The notes: a model not told the origin generated them from the letters alone. Positions 19,520-29,199 are shown, numbered from the stretch's first letter. The stretch is 64,000 bases of DNA from Cohaesibacter sp. (GCA_025210795.1 JAOAQZ010000031.1:38124-102123); one strand, 5' to 3'. Program-made: numbers and translations.

Positions 19520-20464
19520 ATGGCACCCATCACGCAAGAAATTGGCCTTCTAGGCGCCCCCCTTGAAGAGGGAACCCACGAAAAAGGCTGTCTGATGGGG
19601 CCCGATGCCTTACGAACAGCAGGCCTGTCACAAACACTGGAAAGCCTAGGTTTTGCCGTCATTGACCATGGCAATCTGCACCCTGCCGCTTTAGCAGAAC
19701 CGGTGTCTCTTCATGGCAATGCGCTCAATGCCTCTTCCATTGCCGCCTGGACCCGCAGCCTTGCTGCAAAGGGATATGACATGGCAAAAGCAGGGCAGTT
19801 TCCCCTCTTTATGGGCGGGGATCACGCCCTCTCCATGGGCTCAATTGCCGGTGTCGCCCGCCACGCAAATGAGCTGGAGCGCGAGCTTTTCATCCTCTGG
19901 CTCGATGCCCATCCTGATTTCAACACCCCTCATACCTCCCTGTCGGGCAATATGCATGGCATGTCCGTTGCCGCCCTTTGCGGGCTTGATGGCCTTGATC
20001 CTTTGTTTAAACCTCGCCTTCAGTCCCCCATCAATCCAGCCAATGTGCATATGATCGGTATTCGCAGTGTGGATCCCCAAGAACGGGAGCTGCTTAAACA
20101 TCATGGGATACATGTCAATGATATGCGGATCATTGATGAAATCGGCGTCATCAAGCCCTTGCAGGCCCTACTGGATGAAGTCACAAAACGCAATGGCCTC
20201 CTCCATGTCAGCCTTGATGTCGATTTTCTTGATCCCTTCATTGCACCCGCAGTTGGCACCACCGTGCCGGGGGGCGCGACCTTCCGCGAGGCCCATTTGA
20301 TCATGGAATTGCTCCATGAAAGCAAACGGGTCACCTCGCTTGATCTGGTCGAACTCAATCCCTTTCTTGACGAGCGGGGCAAAACGGCTGAATTGCTAAC
20401 CGACCTTACCGCCTCTCTCTTTGGCCGCAAGATTTTCGATCGCCCCACCCGGCATCATCGCTAA
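19520..20464 (+). CDS. rocF: arginase
   Basis: A 314-residue manganese ureohydrolase converting arginine to ornithine and urea. The binuclear Mn site is complete: His102 (GGDHALSMGS), Asp129, His131 and Asp133 (DAHPDFNTP), and Asp233 and Asp235 (LDVDFLDP). SGNMHGM and VGTTVPGG are arginase rather than agmatinase or formiminoglutamase features. The frame opens at 19475, but ATG 19520 with ggag at 19507-19510 gives the normal family N-terminus (ITQEIGLLGAPLEEG). A very AT-rich stretch (around 19433-19449) may be its promoter. It converges on mdeB with only 4 bp between stops. Confidence 0.93.
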   Translation: MAPITQEIGLLGAPLEEGTHEKGCLMGPDALRTAGLSQTLESLGFAVIDHGNLHPAALAEPVSLHGNALNASSIAAWTRSLAAKGYDMAKAGQFPLFMGGDHALSMGSIAGVARHANELERELFILWLDAHPDFNTPHTSLSGNMHGMSVAALCGLDGLDPLFKPRLQSPINPANVHMIGIRSVDPQERELLKHHGIHVNDMRIIDEIGVIKPLQALLDEVTKRNGLLHVSLDVDFLDPFIAPAVGTTVPGGATFREAHLIMELLHESKRVTSLDLVELNPFLDERGKTAELLTDLTASLFGRKIFDRPTRHHR

Positions 20465-20468
20465 GCCG

Positions 20469-22853
20469 TTACCGGCGCAGGGCAATCGGCCGCCCAAGCG
20501 ACAGAGCATCAGCTGCCGCGACAATAGCATCTGCATCAATGGCATAATGATCATAGAGATCATCAATGGTGCCCGTCTGGCCAAAATGCTCAACACCAAG
20601 CGGCACCACCCGATGGCCACCGACCCCGCCAAGCCAAGCCAATGTGGCCGGATGTCCATCGAGAACAGTGATGACAATGCAATCGCGCGGAAGTGCGCCC
20701 ATAAGCCGCTCGACCTGACTAAGCGCGTCCACATCACCGCGATGGCGTGCGCGCTTGGCCGCGGTCCAGCCAGCATTCAGCCGGTCAGCCGAGGTAACGG
20801 CCAAAACGCCAATATCTCGCCGGTCATTGCCAATCCGCCCTGCGGCCTCAATCACTTCAGGTGCTACACAGCCCTGATAGGCAATCACCACTTCCGCATT
20901 GGGTCCCGGTTCTCGCAGCCAATAGCCCCCGTCAATCACGCCTTGGCGGAAGGCGGCATCGTCGCGCGGCATGGGCTGCTCAATGGGACGGGTAGAGAGA
21001 CGCAGATAAACAGAGCCGCCGGTCTCATCACGCAGCCATGTGCGCTCATCGGGCTGGCCTTCCCCATCGCGCTGCATATAGTCAAAGCTCCAGTCCATGA
21101 TCACGCCAAGCTCATCAAGATAGGCAGGCTCAAATGCGGCAAGGCCATCTTGGCTGATCCCCACAAGCGGCGTGCCAATGGATTGGTGTGCCCCGCCTTC
21201 GGGGGCCAAAGTCACGCCGGACGGCGTGCCAACAATCATGAAGCGGCTATCCATATAACAGGCATAATTGAGCGCATCCGCCCCGCGCATGACAAAGGGA
21301 TCATAGACCGTACCGATGGGCAAAAGCCGCTCCCCAAAGAGCGAATGGGACAAACCCGCCGCACCCAGCATCAAAAAGAGGTTCATCTCGGCAATGCCAA
21401 GCTCAATATGCTGGCCGGAAGGGGAGAAAGCCCATTTCTGCGCTGACGGGATCAGCTCCTCACGAAAGGTGTCGCTTTGAACATCGCGGGCAAACAGGCC
21501 CTTTTTATTGACCCATCCCCCAAGATTGGTGGAGACGGTCACATCAGGTGAAGTGGTGACGATCCGGTCAGCCAAAGGGGATTTGGATTTTGCGATCTCA
21601 TCAAGAATCTTGCCAAAACCGGCCTGTGTGGATTGCATCTTGTCATCAAGCAAAACCGGCCCGATGCCCGCAATTGTCTCGGCCTTATAACGGCGCGGAT
21701 AGACAGAGAAAAACGGCACTTTGGCAAGGGAAGAGCGGAAAGCGGCCTCATCGGCAATGCCTGCAAGAGGCTCCCATTCTTCGCCCTCTTTGATCCCCAT
21801 ATGAGCCTGAAACTCGGCCATTTGCGCCTTGGTCATCAGGCCCGCATGATTGTCCTTATGCCCGGCAAGCGGCGTGCCCCAACCCTTGATGGTATAGGCC
21901 AAAAACACCGTTGGTTGATCATCTTGAATAGAAGCAAAGGCATCTGACAGACTGGCAAGGCATTGCCCGCCCAGATTATTCATCAGATCAGACAGCTCTT
22001 CATCGCTTCGCCGCTCAAGAAGAGCACATACATCCCCCTGATCACCAAGATCATCCAAAAGGCGCTTGCGCCACGCAGCGCCCCCTTGGAAAGTAAGAGC
22101 GGAATATAATTGGTTGGGACAGGTATCAATCCACTGGCGAAGCGCCTCGCCCCCCGGCTCGGTAAAGGCCGCTTGCTGCAGCACCCCATATTTGAGCGTC
22201 ACCACCCGCCAGCCAAAGGTTGAGAAAATACCCTCGATACGCTGCCAAAGGCCTTCGCGCACAACCCCGTCCAGGCTCTGGCGGTTATAATCAATCACCC
22301 ACCAGACATTGCGCAAATCATGTTTCCAGCCTTCCTGCAAACATTCATAGATATTGCCCTCATCCAGCTCGGCATCGCCTATTAGCGAAATCATCCGCCC
22401 TTCTTGTTGGCCCATTTCTTTGAAACTGGCCCAATCCTTGGCGCGAAGATAATCTTGCGTAAGGGAGGCAAAAGCAGAAATCGCAACGCCGAGACCGACC
22501 GAACCAGTTGAAAAATCAACATCATCCTTGTCTTTGGTGCGAGAGGGATAAGATTGGACGCCGCCATAACCGCGAAAATTCTCAAGCTGGTCTTTGGATA
22601 GGTGCCCCATCAAATAGTGCATGGCATGGAAAACCGGAGAGGCATGGGGCTTGACCGCAACCCGGTCTTGCGGCTTAAGGATGTTGAAATAGAGCGCGGT
22701 CAGGATAGATGTCATCGACGCGCAAGAGGCCTGATGCCCCCCAACCTTGACGTCCCCTTCTTGCTTGTCACGCAGATGGTTGGCATGATGCACAATATAG
22801 GCTGAAAGCCAGAGCAATCTTTGTTCAACCTGCTTCAGACTTTTAAGATCCAT
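20469..22853 (-). CDS. mdeB: AceE-like 2-oxo acid dehydrogenase E1 (probable 2-oxobutyrate dehydrogenase, MdeB-like)
   Basis: A 794-residue homodimeric-type E1 with transketolase folds, related to pyruvate dehydrogenase AceE but about 90 residues shorter than E. coli AceE. The ThDP/Mg motif reads GDAELDEGN to VIDYNRQSLD; GGHQASCASM and STGSVGLGVAISAFA are AceE/transketolase landmarks. It follows the methionine gamma-lyase gene by 72 bp on the same strand. In Pseudomonas putida mdeB encodes such an E1 and sits beside mdeA, so this enzyme probably feeds 2-oxobutyrate from methionine to propionyl-CoA. No E2 or E3 genes are nearby, so it would borrow them. ATG 22853 has ggggagg upstream; a longer frame reaches 22874. 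Confidence 0.8.
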   Translation of the reverse strand: MDLKSLKQVEQRLLWLSAYIVHHANHLRDKQEGDVKVGGHQASCASMTSILTALYFNILKPQDRVAVKPHASPVFHAMHYLMGHLSKDQLENFRGYGGVQSYPSRTKDKDDVDFSTGSVGLGVAISAFASLTQDYLRAKDWASFKEMGQQEGRMISLIGDAELDEGNIYECLQEGWKHDLRNVWWVIDYNRQSLDGVVREGLWQRIEGIFSTFGWRVVTLKYGVLQQAAFTEPGGEALRQWIDTCPNQLYSALTFQGGAAWRKRLLDDLGDQGDVCALLERRSDEELSDLMNNLGGQCLASLSDAFASIQDDQPTVFLAYTIKGWGTPLAGHKDNHAGLMTKAQMAEFQAHMGIKEGEEWEPLAGIADEAAFRSSLAKVPFFSVYPRRYKAETIAGIGPVLLDDKMQSTQAGFGKILDEIAKSKSPLADRIVTTSPDVTVSTNLGGWVNKKGLFARDVQSDTFREELIPSAQKWAFSPSGQHIELGIAEMNLFLMLGAAGLSHSLFGERLLPIGTVYDPFVMRGADALNYACYMDSRFMIVGTPSGVTLAPEGGAHQSIGTPLVGISQDGLAAFEPAYLDELGVIMDWSFDYMQRDGEGQPDERTWLRDETGGSVYLRLSTRPIEQPMPRDDAAFRQGVIDGGYWLREPGPNAEVVIAYQGCVAPEVIEAAGRIGNDRRDIGVLAVTSADRLNAGWTAAKRARHRGDVDALSQVERLMGALPRDCIVITVLDGHPATLAWLGGVGGHRVVPLGVEHFGQTGTIDDLYDHYAIDADAIVAAADALSLGRPIALRR

Positions 22854-22925
22854 CTCATCCTCCCCGAATGGCAAGGCCCATAGGGCCCGCCATAATGTTA
22901 GCCTATCACCAAACTTGTAAGATCA

Positions 22926-24173
22926 TTAGTCGATCGATGCATCCAGAGCCTGAATGAGATCGGCCTTGATATCTTCAAGCGTCTCCAGCCCCACAGACAG
23001 ACGGATCAAACCTTCAGAAATGCCGTGAGCTGCCCGTTCTTCCTCACTATAGGTGGAATGGGTCATGCTGGCAGGATGCTGGATCAGGGTTTCTGCGTCC
23101 CCTAGGCTTACCGCGCGCTGGATCATTTCAAGGCGGTTCATCACCTTGATACCGGCAGCACAGCCACCTTTCACCTCAAAGGCAATCATGCCGCCACTCA
23201 TTGCCATTTGTTTTTTGGCAAGATCGTAATGAGCAAAGCTCTCAAGGCCGGGATAATACACCACATCAACCGCCGGATGCGCTTCCAGCATCTCGGCAAT
23301 GGCTTGCGCCGAAGAGCAATGGCGCTCAAGACGCAGCTCAAGGGTCTTGAGCCCGCGCATGATAAGCATTGCCGTCATTGGGGCCATAACCGCACCGGTC
23401 ATGTCTTTAAGGCCAACAAGGCGCATTTCCGTCATGTCTTCAAGGCTGCCAACAGCAAGCCCGGCAATCAGGTCCCCATGACCGCCAAGATATTTGGTAG
23501 CCGAATGCACCACTATATCTGCGCCCAGCTCCAGCGGACGGGTCAAAACAGGGGTCGCATAGGTATTGTCAACAATCACGCGCGCACCGACCTTGTGGGC
23601 GATAGCGCTTACAGCTTCGATATCCACCAGCCGCATATTGGGATTGGCCGGTGTTTCAAAATAGACAATCTTGGTTTTGTCCGAGATGGCCTCAGCCACT
23701 TTTTGCGGATCTGTCATATCAACATGGTTGACGGTGATATCAAATTTCGACAAACCATGCTGCATGAAGGCAAAGGTACAGCCATAAAGGGTTTTATCGG
23801 TGATAATCTCGTCACCGGGCGAGAGGAATGTCCAGCAAGCTGCCGTGATGGCCCCCATGCCAGAGGCAAAGGCAAGCCCGGCTTCCGCCCCTTCAAGGGA
23901 GGCAATGCGCCGCTCCAAAAGATCTGTGGTCGGGGTATTGATCCGGGTATAGATATAACCTTCGCGCTCACCGGCAAACATCTCGCCACCAACCTCGGCA
24001 GTTTCAAAGGCAAAGGTAGAGGTAAAATGCACCGGCGGCGTCAGCGCCCCGCCTTCATCTTGCGGATTATAGCCAAAGTGAATGGCGCGGCTGGCAAAGC
24101 CTTTGCCGCTTTCATGGCTGTTCGCCTCACCTGTCTGTGCGTCGCCCTGTGTCAAAAAATCAATCTGATCCAT
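22926..24173 (-). CDS. mdeA: methionine gamma-lyase
   Basis: A 415-residue PLP enzyme splitting methionine into methanethiol, ammonia and 2-oxobutyrate. It belongs to the Cys/Met-metabolism PLP family, and the residues that set MGL apart are present: Tyr75 and Arg77 (YIYTRINTPTT), Tyr130 and Cys132 (TLYGCTFAF), Asp202, PLP-Lys227 (SATKYLGG) and Lys256-Asp257 (GLKDMTG). These keep a constant offset of 16 from the P. putida enzyme as I recall its numbering (Tyr59, Arg61, Tyr114, Cys116, Asp186, Lys211, Lys240, Asp241). ATG 24173 follows ggagg; the frame extends to 24221. Divergent from an Lrp-type regulator. Confidence 0.92.
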   Translation of the reverse strand: MDQIDFLTQGDAQTGEANSHESGKGFASRAIHFGYNPQDEGGALTPPVHFTSTFAFETAEVGGEMFAGEREGYIYTRINTPTTDLLERRIASLEGAEAGLAFASGMGAITAACWTFLSPGDEIITDKTLYGCTFAFMQHGLSKFDITVNHVDMTDPQKVAEAISDKTKIVYFETPANPNMRLVDIEAVSAIAHKVGARVIVDNTYATPVLTRPLELGADIVVHSATKYLGGHGDLIAGLAVGSLEDMTEMRLVGLKDMTGAVMAPMTAMLIMRGLKTLELRLERHCSSAQAIAEMLEAHPAVDVVYYPGLESFAHYDLAKKQMAMSGGMIAFEVKGGCAAGIKVMNRLEMIQRAVSLGDAETLIQHPASMTHSTYSEEERAAHGISEGLIRLSVGLETLEDIKADLIQALDASID

Positions 24174-24292
24174 AATCAAGTCCTCCGGTGATCCTCTTGC
24201 GGCTTTCCTCTTGCAGCGCAAGTCATCTTTCCATTAGAATATGCCAATAAAGGCGCTATTTGCTGTCTTTTTTAGCCAACAAAACCATTCAG

Positions 24293-24315
24293 ATTGGCAG
24301 ATATTGCCAATATCT
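24293..24315 (+). promoter_or_regulatory. overlapping palindromes, probable Lrp-type operator of the mde locus
   Basis: Two interlocked inverted repeats lie 14-36 bp upstream of the regulator start and in the shared mdeR/mdeA control region. attggca (24293-24299) pairs with tgccaat (24305-24311) across 5 nt, and agatattg (24299-24306) pairs perfectly with caatatct (24308-24315) around one base. Their place between divergent regulator and target fits autoregulation plus control of mdeAB. Binding is inferred, not shown. Confidence 0.6.
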
Positions 24316-24328
24316 AGAAAATAGAGCC

Positions 24329-24784
24329 ATGGATAGAATTGATCGTCACATTCTTCGCGAATTACAGGCCCATGGACGCCTGACCAATAATGAGCTGGCA
24401 GAGCGGGTCAATCTCTCCCCCTCCCCATGCCTGCGCCGCATGCGCAATCTGGAAAAGAAAGGTGTGATCAAGGGTTATACAGCCCAGATTGACCAAAAAG
24501 CCTATGGCTTGCCGATCACGGTTTTTGTTCATATTCGCCTTGATGAACATTCCACCGCTTCATCCAAAAAGTTCGAAGAAGCCATCAAACGGGTGGATGA
24601 GGTGTTGGACTGCTATCTGATGACCGGCAATTGCGATTATCTCTTGCGGGTTCTGGTAAAGGATCTGGAAGCCTATGAAGACTTTGTGCGCAATCGGCTC
24701 CATCCCATCCCCGGCATTGCCTCTATCGATACCAGTTTTGCCTTTGGCGTGATCAAACACTCCAAAATCTATCCTGAAATTTAA
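24329..24784 (+). CDS. mdeR: Lrp/AsnC family transcriptional regulator of the methionine gamma-lyase locus
   Basis: A 151-residue Lrp-type regulator: an N-terminal HTH (DRIDRHILRELQAHGRL, then VNLSPSPCLRRMRNLEKKG) and a C-terminal RAM ligand-binding/oligomerisation domain (from about residue 65, including VDEVLDCYLMTGNCDYLLRV). It is divergent from mdeA, the arrangement of P. putida mdeR, where an Lrp-like protein activates mdeAB; methionine or a breakdown product as effector is inferred. The frame opens at 24260 but ATG 24329 begins at the family's conserved N-terminus. Confidence 0.88.
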   Translation: MDRIDRHILRELQAHGRLTNNELAERVNLSPSPCLRRMRNLEKKGVIKGYTAQIDQKAYGLPITVFVHIRLDEHSTASSKKFEEAIKRVDEVLDCYLMTGNCDYLLRVLVKDLEAYEDFVRNRLHPIPGIASIDTSFAFGVIKHSKIYPEI

Positions 24785-24795
24785 GACCTCACGCA

Positions 24796-24825
24796 AAAAG
24801 GCCGCCCCAAAGGGAGCGGCCTTTT
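24796..24825. terminator. bidirectional terminator between mdeR and the usp gene
   Basis: aaaaggccgc (24796-24805 region) pairs with gcggcctttt (24816-24825). A/T runs on both sides let it serve both the plus-strand regulator and the minus-strand TRAP/usp operon that end here. Confidence 0.8.
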
Positions 24826-24851
24826 CGAAAATTCAACTCGGCATCAGGAAC

Positions 24852-25295
24852 TTACATATCCCTGACGACATAGACCGAGCATTTTGAATGACGCACCACC
24901 CGGGCCGCATTGGGCCCTAGCAGATAATCTTTCAGCTCTGGTTTATGAGCACCGATGACAATCAGATCCGATTTGGTCTGACTTGCAAGCTCGATAATCT
25001 CTTCATAGATCGACCCGGCTGCCACAATGTGACGGACCTCATCGTCCATGTCCGAGCCAACCACATCCGAAACAACAGATTGCAGTCGTTCCTTTGCCTC
25101 TTTCACAGCCTGTTTTTGAAAATTCTCATCAAAATAGGTTCCGACAAGAGACATGCCGAAATTGGGCACAACAGTGATGACGTCCAGACGGGCTCCATCA
25201 AGTTTTGCCAGTTTTGCGGCAATCTGAACAACTTTCTCATCTCGGTCCGGCTGAGAAATGTCGACAGCACAGAGGATTGATTTACTCATACTCAT
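24852..25295 (-). CDS. universal stress protein (UspA family, TRAP-associated, TeaD-like)
   Basis: A 147-residue UspA-fold protein. It starts KSILCAVDIS and ends with the ATP-binding stretch GAHKPELKDYLLGPNAARVV followed by CSVYVVR. Its ATG overlaps the stop of the TRAP permease gene by 4 bp, so the two are translationally coupled. In Halomonas elongata the comparable TeaD binds ATP and damps the TeaABC ectoine transporter; a regulatory role on the TRAP system here is inferred from that precedent. Last gene of the operon before a bidirectional terminator. Confidence 0.88.
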   Translation of the reverse strand: MSMSKSILCAVDISQPDRDEKVVQIAAKLAKLDGARLDVITVVPNFGMSLVGTYFDENFQKQAVKEAKERLQSVVSDVVGSDMDDEVRHIVAAGSIYEEIIELASQTKSDLIVIGAHKPELKDYLLGPNAARVVRHSKCSVYVVRDM

Positions 25296-27904
25296 GCCTT
25301 TGCTCCTTCTTCTCTCCGGGCACGCCCTTTTTGCATCATATAGATCACACCAAGCAGCAGAAGGCCGGGAATGAATATAAGCTCTTTGGGCAATTGCTCA
25401 GCAGACAATTTTGCAGATTTCACCACAACCGGCTGATCCCCGTAGAAATCAAAGCTTTCCAGCTTCTTGGAATAAGCCGTACCGGGGAATGGTTCATCCA
25501 GTTTAAGGGCTCCCTCTTCTTCCATGGTCGCAAGACCAAGAGCGGTGAGGCGTTTTTCGCCCCCTTGCTCTTTGCCTGCGGTCAGGATCAACGTGGTCTC
25601 CTTAATATTGCTGGTATCAAAATCCGGTCCGGACAAGACAATCCGCATTTCTTCGCCCTCGGCGGCCGAGCCAAAGCTTGAAACCATCTCAAGCGGTTTG
25701 ACATCCACATAAGGGGGCTGAATGCGGTCCATCACAAAGTCAGGACGGAACAGGACAAAGGCCACCAGCAGCAAGGCAACAGATTCGTAAATCCGGCTTT
25801 TGGTGACAAAATAGCCCATGGTTCCGGCCGTAAAGACCAAAATGGCTATCGTCGCCACGATAAAGACCAGAATGCCCTGATACCAGGTCACATCAATCAG
25901 CAGCAAATCCGTGTTGAAGATGAAGACAAAGGGCAAGGCAACGGTGCGCAAGCTATAGAAGAAGGCCGTAAAGCCGGTTCTGATGGCATCCCCGCCCGAG
26001 ACAGCCGCTGCCGCAAAGGAAGCAAGCCCCACAGGCGGCGTCACATCAGCCATGATGCCAAAATAGAAGACGAACAGGTGAACGGCAATCAGCGGTACAA
26101 TAAGACCGGATTGCGCCCCAAGCTCAACAACCACTCCAGCCATCAAGGATGACACCACGATATAGTTGGCTGTGGTAGGAAGGCCCATGCCAAGGATAAG
26201 CGAGAGCATACCCACAAAGATCAGCATCAGAACCAGATTACCACCAGAGATAAACTCAACCAGATCCGCCATCACCTGACCAATACCGGTCAGGGTCACC
26301 GTGCCAACAATCACACCCGCCGTTGCCGTGGCAAGGCCGATACCGATCATGTTCCGCGCACCATCAATCAGGCCAACGGTCAAATCTCCAACACCTGCTT
26401 TAAAGGCATTGGCCATATCGCTCTCACCACGGAACATGGCTTTGAGCGGGCGCTGCGTCAGCAAAATGCCAAACAGCAGAGCAGTTGCCCAGAAAGCGGA
26501 AAGACCGGGTGATTTCTGCTCAATCATCAGGAAATAGACCAGCACGATGATCGGCAGCAGGTAATAAAGACCGGCTTTATAGATCTCGCCAATATCGGGC
26601 AAGGTGACTTCCTTGGCATTAGGATCATCGGGATGCAGATCTTCAACACCGGCAGCCAGCTTGAGCAGCACAATATAGGCAACAAAAACCAGCGCCGCCA
26701 AAATCCAGCTCGCCCCATCAGGAACCAGAGCCACAATGGCTTGAACCGGGAATTTGACCCCGTAGCAAATACCTGCAAACAGGGCAAAGAAGCCCATCAT
26801 GCCCATAATGGTACGCGCGGTTGAGACGACCTTATGGCCAATCACCGGCATATTCCGCTTCACCGCTTCCAGATGCACGATATAAACCAGCGCAATATAG
26901 GAAATAACAGCAGGAAGGAAGGCGTGGGTGATCACTTCAACATAGGAAATACCAACATATTCCACCATCAAGAAGGCAGCAGCCCCCATAACCGGCGGCA
27001 TGATCTGGCCATTGACCGATGAGGCCACTTCCACCGAGCCAGCTTGCTCGGAGCTAAAGCCCACACGCTTCATCAGCGGGATAGTAAAGGTGCCTGTTGT
27101 CACCACATTGGCAATGGAGGAGCCGGAGATAAGGCCCGTTGCGGCAGACCCGACAACCGCAGCTTTCGCAGGACCGCCTTTAAGATGCCCCAGCGCACCA
27201 AAAGCCATTTTGATGAAGTAATTGCCAGCCCCGGCCTTGTCCAGCAACGCACCGAACAAAACAAACAGGAACACAAATTTGGTAGAGACACCAAGCGCGA
27301 TGCCAAACACCCCTTCAGAGGTGATCCACATATGGCTCATCGCCTTTTTCAGCGATGCCCCTTTCCAGCGAATGACTTCCGGCACCCATTCGGCAGACCC
27401 AAAGAAGACATAGACAAGAAAGATGGTGGCAATAATTGCCATAGCAGGGCCAAGAGCCCGGCGCGCTGCTTCAAAAAGAAGGAGCAAACCGACCAGCGCA
27501 AACCATTTATCGGTATCGTCTGCCAGTCCGCCACTATCAACGATTTTCTGGTAAAAGATAAAGCCGTAAAGCGCGATGAAAGTTGCAGCAACGGCCAGCA
27601 CCCAGTCCTGGGCAGGAATATAATGCCGCGGCGAATTTTTCAAAGCCGGATAGGCCATGAAAGCAAGGAAAATGGCAAAAGCCAAATGGATCTGGCGCGA
27701 ATTGTTGATCCAATCCCCCGGCAGAACCTGGTAGGACAATGGCGAGGCCAAAATCACCTGAAACAGTGACCAGACGACCGCAATAACAGCCAGCATGGTC
27801 CCCACCATACCAGCAGGATTACGCGAGCCAGAATCACTAGCGGCCACCAGTTCTTGAAGTTCGTCTTCAGATAACGGTCGGCCGTTCTTGTTCTTTTCAG
27901 ACAT
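25292..27904 (-). CDS. TRAP transporter fused permease (4TM/12TM, TAXI type, DUF3394)
   Basis: An 870-residue inner-membrane permease joining the small (DctQ-like) and large (DctM-like) TRAP subunits in one chain, as is normal for TAXI systems. Conserved blocks include VEVASSVNGQIMPPVMGAAA and GMGLPTTANYIVVSSLM in the large-subunit part. The C-terminal 200 residues form a DUF3394-like extension ending in one more membrane helix and a basic tail. It would use a sodium gradient to take up an organic anion delivered by the TAXI protein upstream. ATG 27904 has gggggaag upstream; ATG 27967 with gagg is an alternative giving 21 more residues. Confidence 0.9.
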   Translation of the reverse strand: MSEKNKNGRPLSEDELQELVAASDSGSRNPAGMVGTMLAVIAVVWSLFQVILASPLSYQVLPGDWINNSRQIHLAFAIFLAFMAYPALKNSPRHYIPAQDWVLAVAATFIALYGFIFYQKIVDSGGLADDTDKWFALVGLLLLFEAARRALGPAMAIIATIFLVYVFFGSAEWVPEVIRWKGASLKKAMSHMWITSEGVFGIALGVSTKFVFLFVLFGALLDKAGAGNYFIKMAFGALGHLKGGPAKAAVVGSAATGLISGSSIANVVTTGTFTIPLMKRVGFSSEQAGSVEVASSVNGQIMPPVMGAAAFLMVEYVGISYVEVITHAFLPAVISYIALVYIVHLEAVKRNMPVIGHKVVSTARTIMGMMGFFALFAGICYGVKFPVQAIVALVPDGASWILAALVFVAYIVLLKLAAGVEDLHPDDPNAKEVTLPDIGEIYKAGLYYLLPIIVLVYFLMIEQKSPGLSAFWATALLFGILLTQRPLKAMFRGESDMANAFKAGVGDLTVGLIDGARNMIGIGLATATAGVIVGTVTLTGIGQVMADLVEFISGGNLVLMLIFVGMLSLILGMGLPTTANYIVVSSLMAGVVVELGAQSGLIVPLIAVHLFVFYFGIMADVTPPVGLASFAAAAVSGGDAIRTGFTAFFYSLRTVALPFVFIFNTDLLLIDVTWYQGILVFIVATIAILVFTAGTMGYFVTKSRIYESVALLLVAFVLFRPDFVMDRIQPPYVDVKPLEMVSSFGSAAEGEEMRIVLSGPDFDTSNIKETTLILTAGKEQGGEKRLTALGLATMEEEGALKLDEPFPGTAYSKKLESFDFYGDQPVVVKSAKLSAEQLPKELIFIPGLLLLGVIYMMQKGRARREEGAKA

Positions 27905-28086
27905 TGAAAACTTCCCCCGGGCCTTGGCATCCAAGGGCCCCTCATAAGCGCGCTTCTTCGGCGCCATGATCTCATCCTCAAAATGAGGGCCTCCCGAAAG
28001 CAAGATCACAGAGCCTCAACATTGATATCCCTAGCACCCAATATCAATGCCGCAACAAAGCTGCGCAACAAACAGCTAAATGCAAA

Positions 28087-28115
28087 AAGGGACGACGAAA
28101 AGTCCGCCGTCCCTT
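28087..28115 (-). terminator. hairpin between TAXI protein gene and TRAP permease gene
   Basis: aagggacg (28087-28094) pairs with cgtccctt (28108-28115); on the minus strand it is followed by a T-run. It would partly stop transcription after the binding-protein gene, giving more binding protein than permease. Confidence 0.7.
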
Positions 28116-28177
28116 CCATTTTTCAAACGCGGCAGAGAGTAAAATCCTGCCAGCGATCAAGGAAAGAAGGGAATCCC

Positions 28178-29146
28178 TTACTTTACCCAACCTTTTTCTT
28201 TATAATATTTTGCAGCACCAGGATGCAGAGGAGCAGACAGACCAGCGGTCGCCATTTCTTCTGGCTTCAGGTTAGCAAATGCAGGATGCAGCTTTTTGAA
28301 GGCTTCAAAGTTTTCGAACACGGATTTCACGAGAGTGTAAACGGTGTTTTCAGAAACTTTTGCAGAAGTCACGAAGGTTGCGCCAACACCAAAGGTCATG
28401 GTGTCATCAGCGTTACCACGATACATGCCGCCAGGAATGGTAGCAGAGCGGTAGTAGCTGTTATCAGCAATCAGCTTCTCAACAGCGGCACCGTCTACGG
28501 TCACCAGAACGGAATCACAGGCTGTGGTTGCTTCCTGGATGGAACCGGATGGATGGCCAACAGTGTAAACCATGGCATCGATCTGGTTGTCACACAGAGC
28601 AGCAGACTGTTCAGCAGCTTTCAGCTCGGTTGCCTGCGCCAGATCAGAGGTTTTCCAACCCAGAGCTTCCATCAGAACTTCCATGGTGCCGCGCTGGCCG
28701 GAACCTGGGTTACCGATGTTAACGCGCTTGCCTTTCAGGTCCTGAACATTCTTGATGCCGGAATCAGCACGGGCAACAACGGTGAATGGCTCTGGATGCA
28801 CGGAGAATACTGCACGCAGATCTTCGAACTTGCCTTTGTCCTTGAACTTGGAAGTACCGTTATAGGCATGATACTGCCAGTCAGACTGGGCAACACCGAA
28901 CTCCAGCTCGCCTTCGCGAATGGTGTTGATGTTGTATACGGAGCCACCGGTTGATTCCACAGAGCAGCGTACACCATGGTCTTTACGGCCTTTGTTAACC
29001 AGACGGCAGATCGCACCACCAGTTGGATAATAAACGCCGGTCACACCACCAGTACCAATGGTGATAAATTCTTCAGCAAAAGCCGCTGGAGAATAGGCCA
29101 CACCAGCAGCCAATACGGCAGCAGTCAATTTTACTTTTTTCAACAT
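28178..29146 (-). CDS. TRAP transporter substrate-binding protein, TAXI family
   Basis: A 322-residue periplasmic binding protein. A signal peptide (about 1-24, ending AAFA) precedes [20 protein letters not shown], the TAXI family signature. [19 protein letters not shown] and [11 protein letters not shown] are further family blocks. It pairs with the fused permease downstream. Known TAXI ligands are mostly glutamate- or dicarboxylate-like, but the ligand here cannot be read from sequence; the divergent aminotransferase/BKACE pair hints at an amino-acid-like compound. The RBS agggaga before ATG 29146 is strong. Codon use in this gene looks more biased than in its neighbours, consistent with high expression. 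Confidence 0.92.
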   Translation of the reverse strand: MLKKVKLTAAVLAAGVAYSPAAFAEEFITIGTGGVTGVYYPTGGAICRLVNKGRKDHGVRCSVESTGGSVYNINTIREGELEFGVAQSDWQYHAYNGTSKFKDKGKFEDLRAVFSVHPEPFTVVARADSGIKNVQDLKGKRVNIGNPGSGQRGTMEVLMEALGWKTSDLAQATELKAAEQSAALCDNQIDAMVYTVGHPSGSIQEATTACDSVLVTVDGAAVEKLIADNSYYRSATIPGGMYRGNADDTMTFGVGATFVTSAKVSENTVYTLVKSVFENFEAFKKLHPAFANLKPEEMATAGLSAPLHPGAAKYYKEKGWVK

Positions 29147-29199
29147 CTTGTTCTCCCTAGGGTTGAAAATAGTTCTAGATTATTTGAACGCTCAAAGAT

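Noticed and set aside
20421..21446. Open frame of about 341 codons on the plus strand antisense to the E1 gene and overlapping the arginase end
   Set aside because: No recognisable product; explained by codon bias of the minus-strand gene.
23208..24191. Open frame of about 327 codons on the plus strand antisense to methionine gamma-lyase
   Set aside because: The minus-strand gene has all catalytic residues; the plus frame has no domain or RBS.
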